64,000 bases of DNA, taken from a virus. The stretch's first letter is position 1. Every line of letters begins with the position of its first letter. Shown in pieces: positions 45,043 to 55,462 of the stretch. The position numbers were made by a program, and so were the translations under genes. The notes under the pieces are model-generated. The model was not told the DNA's origin. It was given only the letters and a program-made list of their open reading frames with translations, and did not search any database. Location: positions 50,008-114,007 of the IMG/VR virus record IMGVR_UViG_3300046522_000297, one strand, 5' to 3'.

Positions 45043-48000
45043 TTAGTACGTTACTCTACTGATTTCGTACCAGGTAGAGTCTGCACTACGGAATACTAAG
45101 GTCATGGCCTGGACATACCCTGCGGTATTACCAAACTGGGCACTAGCTGCTCCGCCTGCAAAACGTACGTTAGTGTTAATCAACGTAACTGGCCAGGTAA
45201 CACCTAACAGCCTAATTTCTTCGCCATCTTGGACACCCGTAGTACCTAGGATACATCCGGTTCTAGCTGCACCAGAACCAGTGATAACCATAGTCTTTTG
45301 AGTAGGAGTCTGAGTTTGACCGTTCGCCGTAAAGCTAAGGTTATTTAAACTGGTGTACTCTCGGTTTATCTTAACAGCTTTATTAGCATCATCCAGGGTC
45401 AAGATCATAGTAGTTCCACCGCTAGGCCCGTTGAATGAACGTAGAGTGTTACTACTAAAATCGTCCTTCCAGTTCTTCGAGAAACGAGCTCCGTTAGCAG
45501 TTTCGAATACGTAGTTCGAGGTACCTAGACTGGTAAGCTCCGAAGTACAAGCATCGAAGTGGTTACCAATGACATATGCCGCTTGATACGAGTTTGACAG
45601 ACTGCGTAGTAAAACGCCGACTGCAAATCCTTCAAAATAGTTGCCGAATAGTTTCTCAGCAACAATATTCGCACCTAAGTCCACTCCATTACCTACTCCG
45701 CCGCCGGTAGATGATTGGAGAAGGTTACCCATGTAGGTATTTGCGCCGCCGGTAGTCAGCTTTATCGGTGAGTTAGATAGAATCTGATTACAGATAAACT
45801 TACATGCTTGTAATCCTAACGTCGTTCCATCTGAAATACCTATTGCAAATGCAAATCCCGCAACGCCGATAACATTATCCCTAGCAGTGTGAGTATACGC
45901 ACCTGCTACTGAAGCCGATGTATCTGGATCTACGTCAGCGTACAGAACCGCAGTCCCGACGTTGTTGGTAGCTGCCAAGAACCTATTATGCTCCCAGGTG
46001 CAGTGAGCAGCGTAGATACGCATACAGATTTGGTCACCACCCGGTCTAAACTGGATACCGATGATCCTGGTGTAAGCTGCTGCCACCTTTAGAAGATCGA
46101 AAGACCCGCTAAGGCTACGTAGATATGTCGTAGAAGAGCTCGCGCCCTCAAATACTAACCCCGCACCGGTGGAAGGTATCTTTAATGAAGATGTTATCAG
46201 GTACACCCCGGCTGGCAGAAACACCCTACGAACTGAACTTGAGCAAGCATAGTTAATAGCCGCTTGAATAGCAGCAGTATCATCCTTGACTCCATCACCG
46301 ACAGCACCAAACCACGTTACGTTAAGAGTGCCATTAAAAGCCCTCTTCCAACGTTTACCGTTGGAGGAAACGATGATGGTACCTGCATTATCTACACTAG
46401 TAGTATCGGTATCATCCCTTACGAAGTCCCCGGCCATACCGTTCAGACCTACGCAAGCAACTTTTCTAGGTCCGACATAATTTCTAAGAGCGGTATAGTC
46501 AGCTAACTGCAGGGCATTCAGAGAATCCGCAACGGTTTCTGTACCATTAGTAACTAGAGCGGCATCCGTAACTCCGATGGCAGCCGTTGATCTCGACAGC
46601 ACTTCGATAATACTTCCAGCAGGAGGAGCTTCACTGAACGTCAGAGTTTTACCAACGATACTATAAGTGGCCTTCTGCTGGTAAGATGCATTGATAAACA
46701 CATCTGAAACCATAACACCTACCGGGGTCTTGGCCAATGTGAAGGCAACCTTAGTGCCGTCGCCTACGAAATTATCAAGGTTTACGGTATTTCTATCTGC
46801 ACGGATCTGGTCCAGGATAGTTTTTACGTTGGTCGGAGCAGTGCCGTCGTTAGGGTTATAAACCGTTGTAGCTGCATCTGCTGCACTGAACGGGATTTCG
46901 TACTTGATAACTACTTCAATAGTGATACCGCTCAGAGGGGCTTCACTGAATGTCAGAGTAGTACCTAGCGCAGTGTACGAATCTTTTCTCTGATACACCC
47001 CATCGAAGTGAATATCTACTACGGAAGTGCCGCTCACTGAAACCGGCAAAGTGTAAACCGTAGTCGTACCATCCCCGATAAACATCGCAACGTACTGACT
47101 TGCACGTTTATCTAGCTCTGCCTTAACAGTTGTCTGAGTAACATTACCCGCAGGGGTATAGTTAACTCCTGTAGCATCAACCGTAGTCAGAGGAAGTTCT
47201 TTCCGAATAACTACTTCAATGTTATTAGTACCCGCTACCGGTGCCGACAGGAACGTTAAAGTAGTTCCATAGGCGGTATAAGTAGTTTTCTGCTGATATG
47301 CACCACTGATGTACACATCCAGGCTGGTTGGATTAGCAACGGCAACCGGTAGGTTGAAAGTAGTCGCTGAGCCAGTCCCCGAGTATCTAGCAACAGTAGC
47401 CGTACCACGTTCTTTCTTAAACGTGTCTAGGGCGTCCTTAACGTTAGAAACAATAAGGCCATCATCTGATAGGTACCTAGTTGTGGCAGCGTCAGACACA
47501 CCGATAGGCAGAGCATAAGTCACCGTAACTTCAATGCTTGCACCATTGTCTGGGGCAGAGCTGAAAGTCAAGTTAGTGCCACTCAGAGTATATCCAGATT
47601 TCTCCTGATAAACGGAGTTGATATGGACATGCATCATGTTGGCGTTAGGTATGGCAAACGGAAGCACAAAAGTCGTGTTTGAGCCGTTACCAGTATATCT
47701 GTACACGCCTACGGTATTACGCTGGTCCAGTGCGTCTTTGACGCTAGCTACGTTAGATCCATCGACTGCAGTATAGCTGATAAGAGATGCGTCGGTGCTT
47801 CCTAGCGGAGCGATGGCATCAAGGACGACTTCAACGTTATCCGTACCTGCTGGAGGAGCCTCGGTGAAAGTTAACAGGTTATTGGTAACGGTATACGAGC
47901 TCTTAAGCTGGTACAGGGAATCAATGTGGACATCAACCGCATTACCGAAAGCTGGCACTGGCAGGCTGAAAGTCGTTGTACTTCCATCACCTGAGAACTT

Positions 48001-48519
48001 ACGGACGAGACGAGTCAGTCGAGAGTCGAGGACATACTCGACGGTTGTATTAGCTGTTCCGTCTGAAGGAGTGTAGACAGTCGTGGCAGCATCGCCAGAA
48101 CCCAGCGGTAGAACTGTACGGATCTGAATTTCGATATTATCCGTGCCAGCAGGAGGAGCTTCTCCGAAGGTTAGCTGAGTACCGTCTACGGTGTAGGAAG
48201 ACTTTAGCTGATATGCTGAATCGATGTGAACTTCTACGGCACTCGGTCCAGGCGCTGCTGTCGGCAGGGTGAATACCTTATTAGAGCCGTTGCCTGAGAA
48301 CGTGGCTACAGTAATGCTACCCGCACCGATGCCTAAGCCTTTAGAGTCTACGTACTTTTTAGTAGCAGCCTCCATGTCCTCGGCAGGATCGCGGCTTAAG
48401 AAAAGGGGACCTTGAAGCGTGTCCCCTATTTTATTAACCGGTACGTAACCTAGTGCGCCAGCAATGTCTTCTGGTAGAATCGAAGTTTCTGCATCTGGCG
48501 GTAAACCGTAGTAACTCAT
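45043..48519 (-). CDS. Large modular tail fibre/tailspike, 1158 aa
   Basis: Three parts. Residues 1-68 attach to the baseplate (GDTLQGPLFLSRDP...ATKKYVDSKG). Six repeats of about 100 aa begin near 70, 170, 270, 374, 476 and 578, each with F.G.GS.TTF.LP, V.VHI...YQ.KSSYT, LTF.EAP.AGT..IEV and DA(A)TT.Y...DGT. Then the shared DTTSVDN.GTIIVSSNGKRWKR module and a pectate-lyase-like beta-helix (740 onwards). The repeats form a shaft that could present the other spikes sharing the same module. Longest tail protein here. Confidence 0.87.
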   Translation of the reverse strand: MSYYGLPPDAETSILPEDIAGALGYVPVNKIGDTLQGPLFLSRDPAEDMEAATKKYVDSKGLGIGAGSITVATFSGNGSNKVFTLPTAAPGPSAVEVHIDSAYQLKSSYTVDGTQLTFGEAPPAGTDNIEIQIRTVLPLGSGDAATTVYTPSDGTANTTVEYVLDSRLTRLVRKFSGDGSTTTFSLPVPAFGNAVDVHIDSLYQLKSSYTVTNNLLTFTEAPPAGTDNVEVVLDAIAPLGSTDASLISYTAVDGSNVASVKDALDQRNTVGVYRYTGNGSNTTFVLPFAIPNANMMHVHINSVYQEKSGYTLSGTNLTFSSAPDNGASIEVTVTYALPIGVSDAATTRYLSDDGLIVSNVKDALDTFKKERGTATVARYSGTGSATTFNLPVAVANPTSLDVYISGAYQQKTTYTAYGTTLTFLSAPVAGTNNIEVVIRKELPLTTVDATGVNYTPAGNVTQTTVKAELDKRASQYVAMFIGDGTTTVYTLPVSVSGTSVVDIHFDGVYQRKDSYTALGTTLTFSEAPLSGITIEVVIKYEIPFSAADAATTVYNPNDGTAPTNVKTILDQIRADRNTVNLDNFVGDGTKVAFTLAKTPVGVMVSDVFINASYQQKATYSIVGKTLTFSEAPPAGSIIEVLSRSTAAIGVTDAALVTNGTETVADSLNALQLADYTALRNYVGPRKVACVGLNGMAGDFVRDDTDTTSVDNAGTIIVSSNGKRWKRAFNGTLNVTWFGAVGDGVKDDTAAIQAAINYACSSSVRRVFLPAGVYLITSSLKIPSTGAGLVFEGASSSTTYLRSLSGSFDLLKVAAAYTRIIGIQFRPGGDQICMRIYAAHCTWEHNRFLAATNNVGTAVLYADVDPDTSASVAGAYTHTARDNVIGVAGFAFAIGISDGTTLGLQACKFICNQILSNSPIKLTTGGANTYMGNLLQSSTGGGVGNGVDLGANIVAEKLFGNYFEGFAVGVLLRSLSNSYQAAYVIGNHFDACTSELTSLGTSNYVFETANGARFSKNWKDDFSSNTLRSFNGPSGGTTMILTLDDANKAVKINREYTSLNNLSFTANGQTQTPTQKTMVITGSGAARTGCILGTTGVQDGEEIRLLGVTWPVTLINTNVRFAGGAASAQFGNTAGYVQAMTLVFRSADSTWYEISRVTY

Positions 48520-48552
48520 GAAATAAATCCGTTAAAAAAATTTGTTGAAAAG

Positions 48553-48576
48553 ATTAGATAATTTATTTTATCTAAT
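48553..48576 (-). terminator. AT-rich hairpin between tail genes
   Basis: ATTAGATAA (48553-48561) with TTATCTAAT (48568-48576); the minus strand continues CTTTTC. Weak terminator or processing site. Confidence 0.55.
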
Positions 48577-48585
48577 TATCCGGAG

Positions 48586-48912
48586 TTACGGAGTAGGTTC
48601 TTCGTAGCCGTAGATCCTAACTGCGACGTTTGCGATGTTCGATTTAACGAAAACATGCTCTCCAGCGCCTATAACTAGGCCTGTCCTTTCCAAAACTCCG
48701 CCTTGCATCGGCAGTATGGTGTCGAACTCAATGAAGTCCTGAGGGTCCGGAAACGCCGCAGTAGTAATTGCAACTCTGATCTTGGCATCCGTAGTAGAGC
48801 TCATATTCACGACGCTCAAGTTTGCTGCTGCAACATTACCGTCAGATACGGTATATAGGACTACGTATGTATCCTGAGGCAGAGCCGCTTTTCCTAACAA
48901 TCCGCCAGCCAT
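48586..48912 (-). CDS. Small tail structural protein, 108 aa
   Basis: Beta-rich; MAGGLLGKAAL start, VVLYTVSDGNVAAANLSVVNMS then AGEHVFVKS.IANVAVRIYGYEE. Resembles small phage fibre-collar proteins that bind the fibre base. The 49285 protein has a related layout (P-GE-M-I-T near the end). Overlaps the 48912 gene by one base. Confidence 0.7.
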   Translation of the reverse strand: MAGGLLGKAALPQDTYVVLYTVSDGNVAAANLSVVNMSSTTDAKIRVAITTAAFPDPQDFIEFDTILPMQGGVLERTGLVIGAGEHVFVKSNIANVAVRIYGYEEPTP

Positions 48913-49283
48913 TATAAATTCCCCATAAAGTAAATATATCCTCTTCTAGTTCTCTGTAACATATTTGTTTTAAGAGCGAATCTAGAATCGCTTTCGTCCT
49001 TGGTGTAAGTGTTTTTAGGAGTAGCCAGAATTAACTTGGTTTTAGAGACCATGTAGACTACGTCTCCACTTGCACAAGGAGATTTCAATGTTACGGTAAT
49101 ACCGTTTGATGCTATAAAAGCGGAATCCGGTAAGTGATCACCATTAACGTAAATATCAATAGACCCGACAGAGTAGGTGAACGTAAAAAGAGTTTGACCG
49201 TCTGCTGCCGTGAATTGGGCACGAGTCTCTTGAGATTGTCTTTGAGTTGGACTACGTCCAAAATACTCCATTGAAGTCGGCAT
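48912..49283 (-). CDS. Tail fibre-like protein, 123 aa
   Basis: Core QFTAADGQTLFTFTYSVGSIDIYVNGDHLPDSAF.ASNGITVTL, then GDVVYMVS: a beta-sandwich domain common in phage tail fibres and also similar to the repeat unit of the 1158-aa fibre. The C-terminal 30 residues are basic. Probably a baseplate-fibre connector. Confidence 0.78.
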   Translation of the reverse strand: MPTSMEYFGRSPTQRQSQETRAQFTAADGQTLFTFTYSVGSIDIYVNGDHLPDSAFIASNGITVTLKSPCASGDVVYMVSKTKLILATPKNTYTKDESDSRFALKTNMLQRTRRGYIYFMGNL

Positions 49284-49284
49284 A

Positions 49285-49611
49285 TTAAGTTCTCTCTAAA
49301 ACGTCTACGTGTCCCTGAATCATATTGTCATTGTCCGCTGTGATATACATATACTCTCCTGGGAACAACACGATTTTCGGGCACTTACTACTTCCGCCGT
49401 ATGGGATTGGAATTTCCTTGAATATCGAAATGTAATTATTCAAGGTATTTCTAATCTCCAACGTCAGGGTGTGATCTGATTTATTCGTAGAATCCACGTT
49501 TGCGAAAGTCCCTGAGAAAACAATGGCAGTTGTGCCGATAGGGACTGGGCCGTAAAGTGGGGTTCTGGTCGATAGTGCTGATACGTCAGCTCGTTTAAAG
49601 TTAGATGCCAT
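49285..49611 (-). CDS. Small tail structural protein, 108 aa
   Basis: Beta-rich (TTAIVFSGTFANVDSTNKSDHTL...), ends with FPGEYMYITADNDN. Shares with 48586 the late GE.M/V.I pattern. Likely a baseplate or fibre attachment protein. Not otherwise recognised. Confidence 0.7.
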   Translation of the reverse strand: MASNFKRADVSALSTRTPLYGPVPIGTTAIVFSGTFANVDSTNKSDHTLTLEIRNTLNNYISIFKEIPIPYGGSSKCPKIVLFPGEYMYITADNDNMIQGHVDVLERT

Positions 49612-49619
49612 GTTTAGTC

Positions 49620-50390
49620 TTAGTTAGCGAATAGCAGGGAGTAGATTAAAGCATCATCACCCTGATTAGAATCTTTGAGATAGCTCATTGTACTTACGTA
49701 AACTTCAAACTGATCTCCTACAGCTGGCACGGTACTTAGAGGAGTGTTCCATGCCGCAATCCCAGTTGCCGACCCCGTAATATCCCTGCATACACCTGCG
49801 TTAACTCCGGTAGTGAATTGGAGAATGTATTTACCGGTAGTGGCATTAGTCAGTAGGCTGCCGATCTGAGAAGACGTAAGATTGTTCTGAGTCGCAGAAG
49901 TAATTGTACCAGTCAGAACAACAATTCCGTGAGTGCTAAACCTCCAACTAGAATCAGTTGATCTTACAGCTATCACCGGGTTACCATTAGCATCCCCGGA
50001 ATGACATACGTAAGCAGTAGCGTTAGACTTAGAAGGGGCGTCTAGCTGGTCCACGGAGTCGAGGTCCCCCATAAGATCGACGACTTTTTCGAAGTCGTTT
50101 AGAGTCTCCTGAGTAACACGGTTTTCAGCTCTGGAACCCTCTCTGAAGGTTTGAGGCTCTGTGCCTTCTCTACCTCTAACACATCCGGTGAATATGTTAT
50201 CGACCCTGCCATGGACTTCTATCACTTCGATCCTATTAGCAGTTTCCAAGGTAACAAGGAAAAACTCCCCGGCGATAGGCAAAGGGAACTTAGACCCGTC
50301 CGTTACACTAATTGTAGTGTCGTAAGGGCTAATAGCTGCCGCCAGGGTCGTCTTGGCATTGTTGGCATATAGTCGTCTTGAAAGGGTCAT
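49620..50390 (-). CDS. Tail/baseplate structural protein, 256 aa
   Basis: The N-terminal 85 residues show YANNAKTTLAAAISPYDTTI, FPLP..GEFF and FTGCVRGREGTEP, a domain widespread in phage tail fibres and baseplate outer proteins. Beta-rich C-terminal half. Part of the fibre-attachment block. Confidence 0.78.
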   Translation of the reverse strand: MTLSRRLYANNAKTTLAAAISPYDTTISVTDGSKFPLPIAGEFFLVTLETANRIEVIEVHGRVDNIFTGCVRGREGTEPQTFREGSRAENRVTQETLNDFEKVVDLMGDLDSVDQLDAPSKSNATAYVCHSGDANGNPVIAVRSTDSSWRFSTHGIVVLTGTITSATQNNLTSSQIGSLLTNATTGKYILQFTTGVNAGVCRDITGSATGIAAWNTPLSTVPAVGDQFEVYVSTMSYLKDSNQGDDALIYSLLFAN

Positions 50391-50397
50391 GGTTGAA

Positions 50398-50760
50398 TCA
50401 GGGTATATTTATAATTTGAGTACTTGAAGACGGGTTGGACATAGAAAAACTCAAGAAAGTCAGAGTATTTGTTATATGTCTAATTACTCCAGTAATATCG
50501 TCGTCAAGGCCTAAGAGTATTTTAGCCTGACGGTATTTTACGTACTTGTTGCCAAACATAGGTATCGCAGTGCCGGTAAATGTCTGTAATCTCTGATATT
50601 CTTCGAGGTTGCAGACCCCAATATATCCGCCGAGATTAGTATCTCCGGTATTCTCGTAGATAAAAACATCTTTGGGCAGGATACCGTCCGTTACTTCAGC
50701 AGTAAGTTCGATGTTACCGTCATTGGTTATTTGAGTTGTTACAGAAAGTGAGCTAGCCAT
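50398..50760 (-). CDS. Tail structural protein, 120 aa
   Basis: Beta-rich, VFIYENTGD...GGYIGVCNLEEYQRLQ. No specific family recognised; the tail role rests on its place between fibre and baseplate genes and one-base overlap with 50760. Confidence 0.68.
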   Translation of the reverse strand: MASSLSVTTQITNDGNIELTAEVTDGILPKDVFIYENTGDTNLGGYIGVCNLEEYQRLQTFTGTAIPMFGNKYVKYRQAKILLGLDDDITGVIRHITNTLTFLSFSMSNPSSSTQIINIP

Positions 50761-51248
50761 TACGAAACCTTAATAGTCCATTCGAAGTGGAGACTGAATT
50801 CACTAGTCTTATCAATGCCTGGGAAACATTTAATATTAAACATACTTCCAGCGGCGGTGAAGAGTCCAGCTTCAGTGATCTTCTGGCCATTACCCATACC
50901 TTGATCTAAGTCAGTGATAAAGACAACACTCGGTATGTTGTTATTAACTTGGTAGTAAGTGGGCACGGTCATCAATTCATTGTACAGGCCGGTTAGATTT
51001 TGGTTAACCACTTTAGGGAACAATCCTTTCGGATCCACCGTTCCCCCGGTGCCGACTCTAAAGCTGGTGATGGGATCCCACGATCCCGAAGAGGCGTACA
51101 GCATTGATAGAAGTCTTTGCTTACTCACCAGCATGATCATATTCTTTTCATGGAATACAGTTTCTTTGGATCCGTCAGCGTAGACTTTCTGTGCCAGCAG
51201 ATCCCCTCTCAGTTCCATTTGAGCTTTAGAATTTAGTGCTAATTCCAT
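50760..51248 (-). CDS. Tail/baseplate protein, 162 aa
   Basis: Contains FRVGTGGTVDPKGLFPK, YNELMTVP, and ITEAGLFT, the pattern of phage tail-collar/baseplate proteins that describe fibre attachment in many contractile phages. Overlaps its neighbours by one base on each side. Confidence 0.75.
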   Translation of the reverse strand: MELALNSKAQMELRGDLLAQKVYADGSKETVFHEKNMIMLVSKQRLLSMLYASSGSWDPITSFRVGTGGTVDPKGLFPKVVNQNLTGLYNELMTVPTYYQVNNNIPSVVFITDLDQGMGNGQKITEAGLFTAAGSMFNIKCFPGIDKTSEFSLHFEWTIKVS

Positions 51249-53440
51249 TATTTAAGTTCCATTCTATGGGTCAAGGTCATTCCGTTTCGAGACCTAATCA
51301 TAGGAGTTTTATTCTCGCTATCGGTGTAAGTAGGTACGTCGTTTATAGTAACTTGTGACATAGAGTTATTATAGCCCAAAACAGTTAATCCCCTAAGTAG
51401 ATATAGGGAGCTGGAACTGGCTATGTGACCTCTAGTAGCTTTGTGTCTAAACGAGATATTAAGAGGATCGTCTTCCGAAACTATGGAGTACATCCCGCCT
51501 CTATCAATGTTATTCGCCGTTACCAAGTAGATCCCTACGGTTTCATCCTGGATTCGTACACCTATCAGATAATCATTATTTGTTAGGTCAGAAGTCTGAA
51601 ACGTAAACGTACGGAATCCCATATCTGGCATGAAACTCCCCATGTATCCTACGTCGATACCCCTAGTGCGGAAGATATCGAAATTTTGCACCAGCTGACC
51701 TACGTCCATCAGGGGCAGGCTTTCATCAACCGCTAGACTATTGATAGACTCCGATAGATTAAATGGGTTGAACAGATCGAAATACCATTCACTGACATCC
51801 GGTGTATAAATACCTGCCTTATCACATTTACTAACCAAATCAGTCTGAGTAGTTACATATAGAGGGACTAATGCCATCCCCTGAGGTATGTTGAAGATCT
51901 TACGTAAGTGATGGCTCGGACAACCTACGGCATCCTGGCCAATTTCTGCCAAGGGTCTTCTGCTCCGGGAAAACTGAATGCGGCTTCTAGGGAAAGTGAC
52001 CATTTCAGTACCACGACTCAGGATAGTGTTAAGCCAGGCTTTCTCCACGTCAGTATTATCACGGTACTGAGTTTGAGGATTGACAAAGCCAGTAGCAGTT
52101 CCCCCCATGAATGGGATAGGATCACCGTTGACATAGGTATCAGTGCCGCACATGCGAGATACGAAGTTAGGCACCGAGTAGCGCATAAACTTAGCCTCGT
52201 TTCTTGTATGGGGAACATCCGTTTCGTTACGGGTGAAATGCTCTATACCTACGAGTACACCTTCATGGCGTTGAATGTCTCTACGCTGTTTTAAGGTCTC
52301 AGTCAGAGTCACCGTCTCGTCATTAGGAATCGTCCAGATATAAATCGGAGTGGTATACGCAGGCTTAGCTCTACGGATAACGTCAGACAATTGGAGGAAT
52401 GCCTGATTGTTTTTGAACTCAGCGACATTAACATTCACTAAGAACGTATGTTTTTTCAGGTAAGTTCTCATCAGGTAGTCGAAATGACTGCCTCTAGTAG
52501 CATAGCGGTTCTCCTGCCCTTCTGGAACACCCGGAATAATAGACGCTGGAATTCTAAGATTTATCCACCAGTCACCATCATTGAGGTAATCTTTGATCTC
52601 CACCCACTTAGCCAGTTCGTCTCCGACGTTCAAGACATCGTCGACTTGAATAGTCGGAGTCAGGCCGTACGGGATCAGATACTGATTAGAGTCGGTCACC
52701 ACAATGTATTGATCGGTTTCAAGGTACCTACGGACGTCCAGGACGGTCTCAGTGCCACGGGCGAGGGGTACACCCAGACAGAGATTCAAACCCTTGCGCA
52801 GGAGCTCTAAGGTGGGTCCATTCAGGTATATATAGTACAGGCCGTAGACTAGGTTCTTGAATGCATCAGTGCTAGTCTCCGGGTCAAGTCCAAGTATGGC
52901 TCCATAGTTTTTAGAGATCCACTTCTCATCAATTTCAGTATCGACAAACCACAAGGCGTATTCTCGGGTAGATTCATCGTTCAATAGACGGGTAGAAAAC
53001 CCGGCATTGGAAATGTCTTGGGCGAATCTAACCCTGAGTTCACCGCTATCTGTCTGCTCAATTCTAAAGTCTACGTTATCTTCTAGCAAGGTCGTCGGTA
53101 GAAGGGGCCTATTAGCGATATATCTGGAACTAAGGATATCCGCAGGTAGTTTATAAAGGTTTACCTGCCCCTCGACCCTGTCCGTACTCTTAATCGTTAC
53201 TAACTTAAGAGTTTGGTTCAGTGTCGTCTGAATATCCTCAAGGCTGATAGTGCTAGTAAGTTGCAGAAATTTACTGTACGCATCACTAGCTGCCTGGGCA
53301 TTAGATTCCAGAAGCAGATTCACCCTCGATGTATCCTGAAACATCATTGAAAAGAAATCGCTAATACCGTACAAGTACGCCATATTAGCGGAGTTATTTC
53401 CGATATCTAAGCCCGAGGGTGAAAATGAAGATCTTGCCAT
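51248..53440 (-). CDS. Large baseplate structural protein, 730 aa
   Basis: Located directly after the J-like wedge gene in transcription order and overlapped by 50760. Residues 1-80 helical, then beta-rich with many LYY and NRPLLPTTLL-like segments. By place it may be the wedge or arm component equivalent to T4 gp7/gp10-type proteins, but I see no diagnostic motif. Confidence 0.72.
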   Translation of the reverse strand: MARSSFSPSGLDIGNNSANMAYLYGISDFFSMMFQDTSRVNLLLESNAQAASDAYSKFLQLTSTISLEDIQTTLNQTLKLVTIKSTDRVEGQVNLYKLPADILSSRYIANRPLLPTTLLEDNVDFRIEQTDSGELRVRFAQDISNAGFSTRLLNDESTREYALWFVDTEIDEKWISKNYGAILGLDPETSTDAFKNLVYGLYYIYLNGPTLELLRKGLNLCLGVPLARGTETVLDVRRYLETDQYIVVTDSNQYLIPYGLTPTIQVDDVLNVGDELAKWVEIKDYLNDGDWWINLRIPASIIPGVPEGQENRYATRGSHFDYLMRTYLKKHTFLVNVNVAEFKNNQAFLQLSDVIRRAKPAYTTPIYIWTIPNDETVTLTETLKQRRDIQRHEGVLVGIEHFTRNETDVPHTRNEAKFMRYSVPNFVSRMCGTDTYVNGDPIPFMGGTATGFVNPQTQYRDNTDVEKAWLNTILSRGTEMVTFPRSRIQFSRSRRPLAEIGQDAVGCPSHHLRKIFNIPQGMALVPLYVTTQTDLVSKCDKAGIYTPDVSEWYFDLFNPFNLSESINSLAVDESLPLMDVGQLVQNFDIFRTRGIDVGYMGSFMPDMGFRTFTFQTSDLTNNDYLIGVRIQDETVGIYLVTANNIDRGGMYSIVSEDDPLNISFRHKATRGHIASSSSLYLLRGLTVLGYNNSMSQVTINDVPTYTDSENKTPMIRSRNGMTLTHRMELK

Positions 53441-53441
53441 T

Positions 53442-55412
53442 TTAGTTAATTACTATGTTATTTGCTGCGATATTTTGAGCGTGCGTAGCTACCGAATCCA
53501 GTAGGAATACATTGGTTCGATCGTTGGGATCTAGAATGTCAGTAATGGTACCGGTCTCTATCGCCGTCAAATCCCTTGTATACTTCTTAAAGGTTACCTT
53601 CGGTGGATTCTGGATATTAACGATGCCGTTTAGTCTAAGCTGAGACATCATATCACTCATAACAAACATGTCGCCGAGATCTAGACTCTTTAAATAATTT
53701 TGGACTACAGATTCCACAGCAGAGGCATCCGGCACCGTAGAGTTATACGAAGTAACTTCAACGTTTAGTTTATAGAAGTTAAACCCTTTTGCCAAGTAGT
53801 CTGCACATAGCACCCTGTTAGCAGCATTATCTAGATAGTTCTGAATAGAGTCTAGATTCTGGAAATAGCCAATATCAAAACTAGCAGTCTTATTAGCATA
53901 TGCTGTACCGAAGTCCACTATCAGAGATTGTCTTTCGCTAAATCCAAAGTCTTTCCATGGGGTCACGAAAGTACATGTTGACGCAGTATTATCCATCATC
54001 CCTACTATAACCATAGGTAAATCAAAGGTAAACTGGTTCTCGTTAATAACTTCTTTTATCATCCAGGTACCATTGAGCTGTGTGATAAAGGATCCTTTTA
54101 TAAACACATGACGTCCAGGTATATACCCATGATTGGTAAGGGTAACTAGTGCGTAAGTCTCTTTAGCCTCTATCCGTATAATGCTCTTTGTTTCAAGATA
54201 CTCATTAGATACTGTGTAAGGGGTAGAGAAAGGAATCTGATCATCATCGTCACCGCCTGAGATTGAGCTTCGGCTGAACTCATAGATTGGTCCTGTAAGA
54301 TTTACTCTTCCAAACTCATCAGCGGTCAGCTGTATAGTAGACTTAGCTAAGGTGTCAGAGCAGAATACGTCAACCATACCTCCGTTGTGAACCATAGTAG
54401 GGTCATTGATATCAACTACAGTTGGCATAATGCTTATAAACGACGGATTGGATGTATTTGTGACCTTGAACACGGAAGAATCAAGGACGGTAATAGAGAA
54501 GTCTCCGTTATACCCCGAAGGTATCGCCCCGGATACACGGATTCTTTGCCCGGTCTTATATCCGTGGTTGGGGAGTGTTATCGTCGTTTCAGCCCCGTTA
54601 GATGTCATCGAGGTCGGAGTTCTAGGAATACTCGGTTCGAACACAACTCGGATCTGGTCACGAATCATCTCGGCATCCCCCATGCCTACTACCAGCAGAC
54701 GATCAATGTAGTTGAACTCTGCCTTGAGGTTAGAGTCCACACTCGGTACGTTGATCAGGTTACGGGTGGAGATTGCAGTCTTCGATCTCTCGATGAATTC
54801 AGAGTTAGTCTCGCTGTTAATACTTTCACTTTTCAGATAGTTGATCTCCGCTCTTAGAAAATAAGGATCGAAGTTACTGAAATAAAGCAGAGAACCTGAG
54901 GAGATGTTGTAATCGGTACCCTCTTTCTCAGCTACCAGTTCAATGTCAATGTAGTATTCATTACTGTATGAGTCAAAAGTCATTGCGTCAGCAGAGTACG
55001 AAATCGACTCTGAAGGCAGGAACTTGACGGTGTTATCAGTAGAAAAGTAGGTTGAGGAGCTAACACTGACATTCTTTTTACGGGCGAAGTAAAGTCTAGC
55101 GCTGATAACGCTCTTGATACCGATCTTACGAGTAAGGAACCAGTTACTCAGGATAGAGTCGAGGACTTCCGTAGGCGTGCTGTCGTCTACCCCATTAAGA
55201 GTATTCTGGGTGAAGTACTGATCAACACCCTTCTTAACCAACGTTAAAAGCAGGGCACTAGGTCTTAGTACCAGGTCCCGAAGGCCCGTACCTTCACGTA
55301 AATCTAAGTCTGGGAATTGGGCTTCCAATATCTGCTTGCACAGCAGCTCCGCCTCTAGAATTTCCTGAGAGGTCGGTTGAAGCCCGGGGATTACTGAATA
55401 TAAATCTGACAT
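53442..55412 (-). CDS. Baseplate J-like (T4 gp6-type) wedge protein, 656 aa
   Basis: Core wedge protein holding the hub inside the fibre ring. The J-family order is visible: LDLREGTGLRDLVLRP near residues 37-52, SSSTYFSTDNTVKFLP, a LVAEKEGTDYNISSGSL strand pair, NSEFIERSKTAISTRNLINVPSV, then a long extension with beta domains. The larger size relative to P2 gpJ matches gp6-like proteins of large myoviruses. Confidence 0.86.
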   Translation of the reverse strand: MSDLYSVIPGLQPTSQEILEAELLCKQILEAQFPDLDLREGTGLRDLVLRPSALLLTLVKKGVDQYFTQNTLNGVDDSTPTEVLDSILSNWFLTRKIGIKSVISARLYFARKKNVSVSSSTYFSTDNTVKFLPSESISYSADAMTFDSYSNEYYIDIELVAEKEGTDYNISSGSLLYFSNFDPYFLRAEINYLKSESINSETNSEFIERSKTAISTRNLINVPSVDSNLKAEFNYIDRLLVVGMGDAEMIRDQIRVVFEPSIPRTPTSMTSNGAETTITLPNHGYKTGQRIRVSGAIPSGYNGDFSITVLDSSVFKVTNTSNPSFISIMPTVVDINDPTMVHNGGMVDVFCSDTLAKSTIQLTADEFGRVNLTGPIYEFSRSSISGGDDDDQIPFSTPYTVSNEYLETKSIIRIEAKETYALVTLTNHGYIPGRHVFIKGSFITQLNGTWMIKEVINENQFTFDLPMVIVGMMDNTASTCTFVTPWKDFGFSERQSLIVDFGTAYANKTASFDIGYFQNLDSIQNYLDNAANRVLCADYLAKGFNFYKLNVEVTSYNSTVPDASAVESVVQNYLKSLDLGDMFVMSDMMSQLRLNGIVNIQNPPKVTFKKYTRDLTAIETGTITDILDPNDRTNVFLLDSVATHAQNIAANNIVIN

Positions 55413-55462
55413 ATGGATAGGGTTAAGTGGTTTATTGATTAGTTTAACTGTTTACCCTGTGC

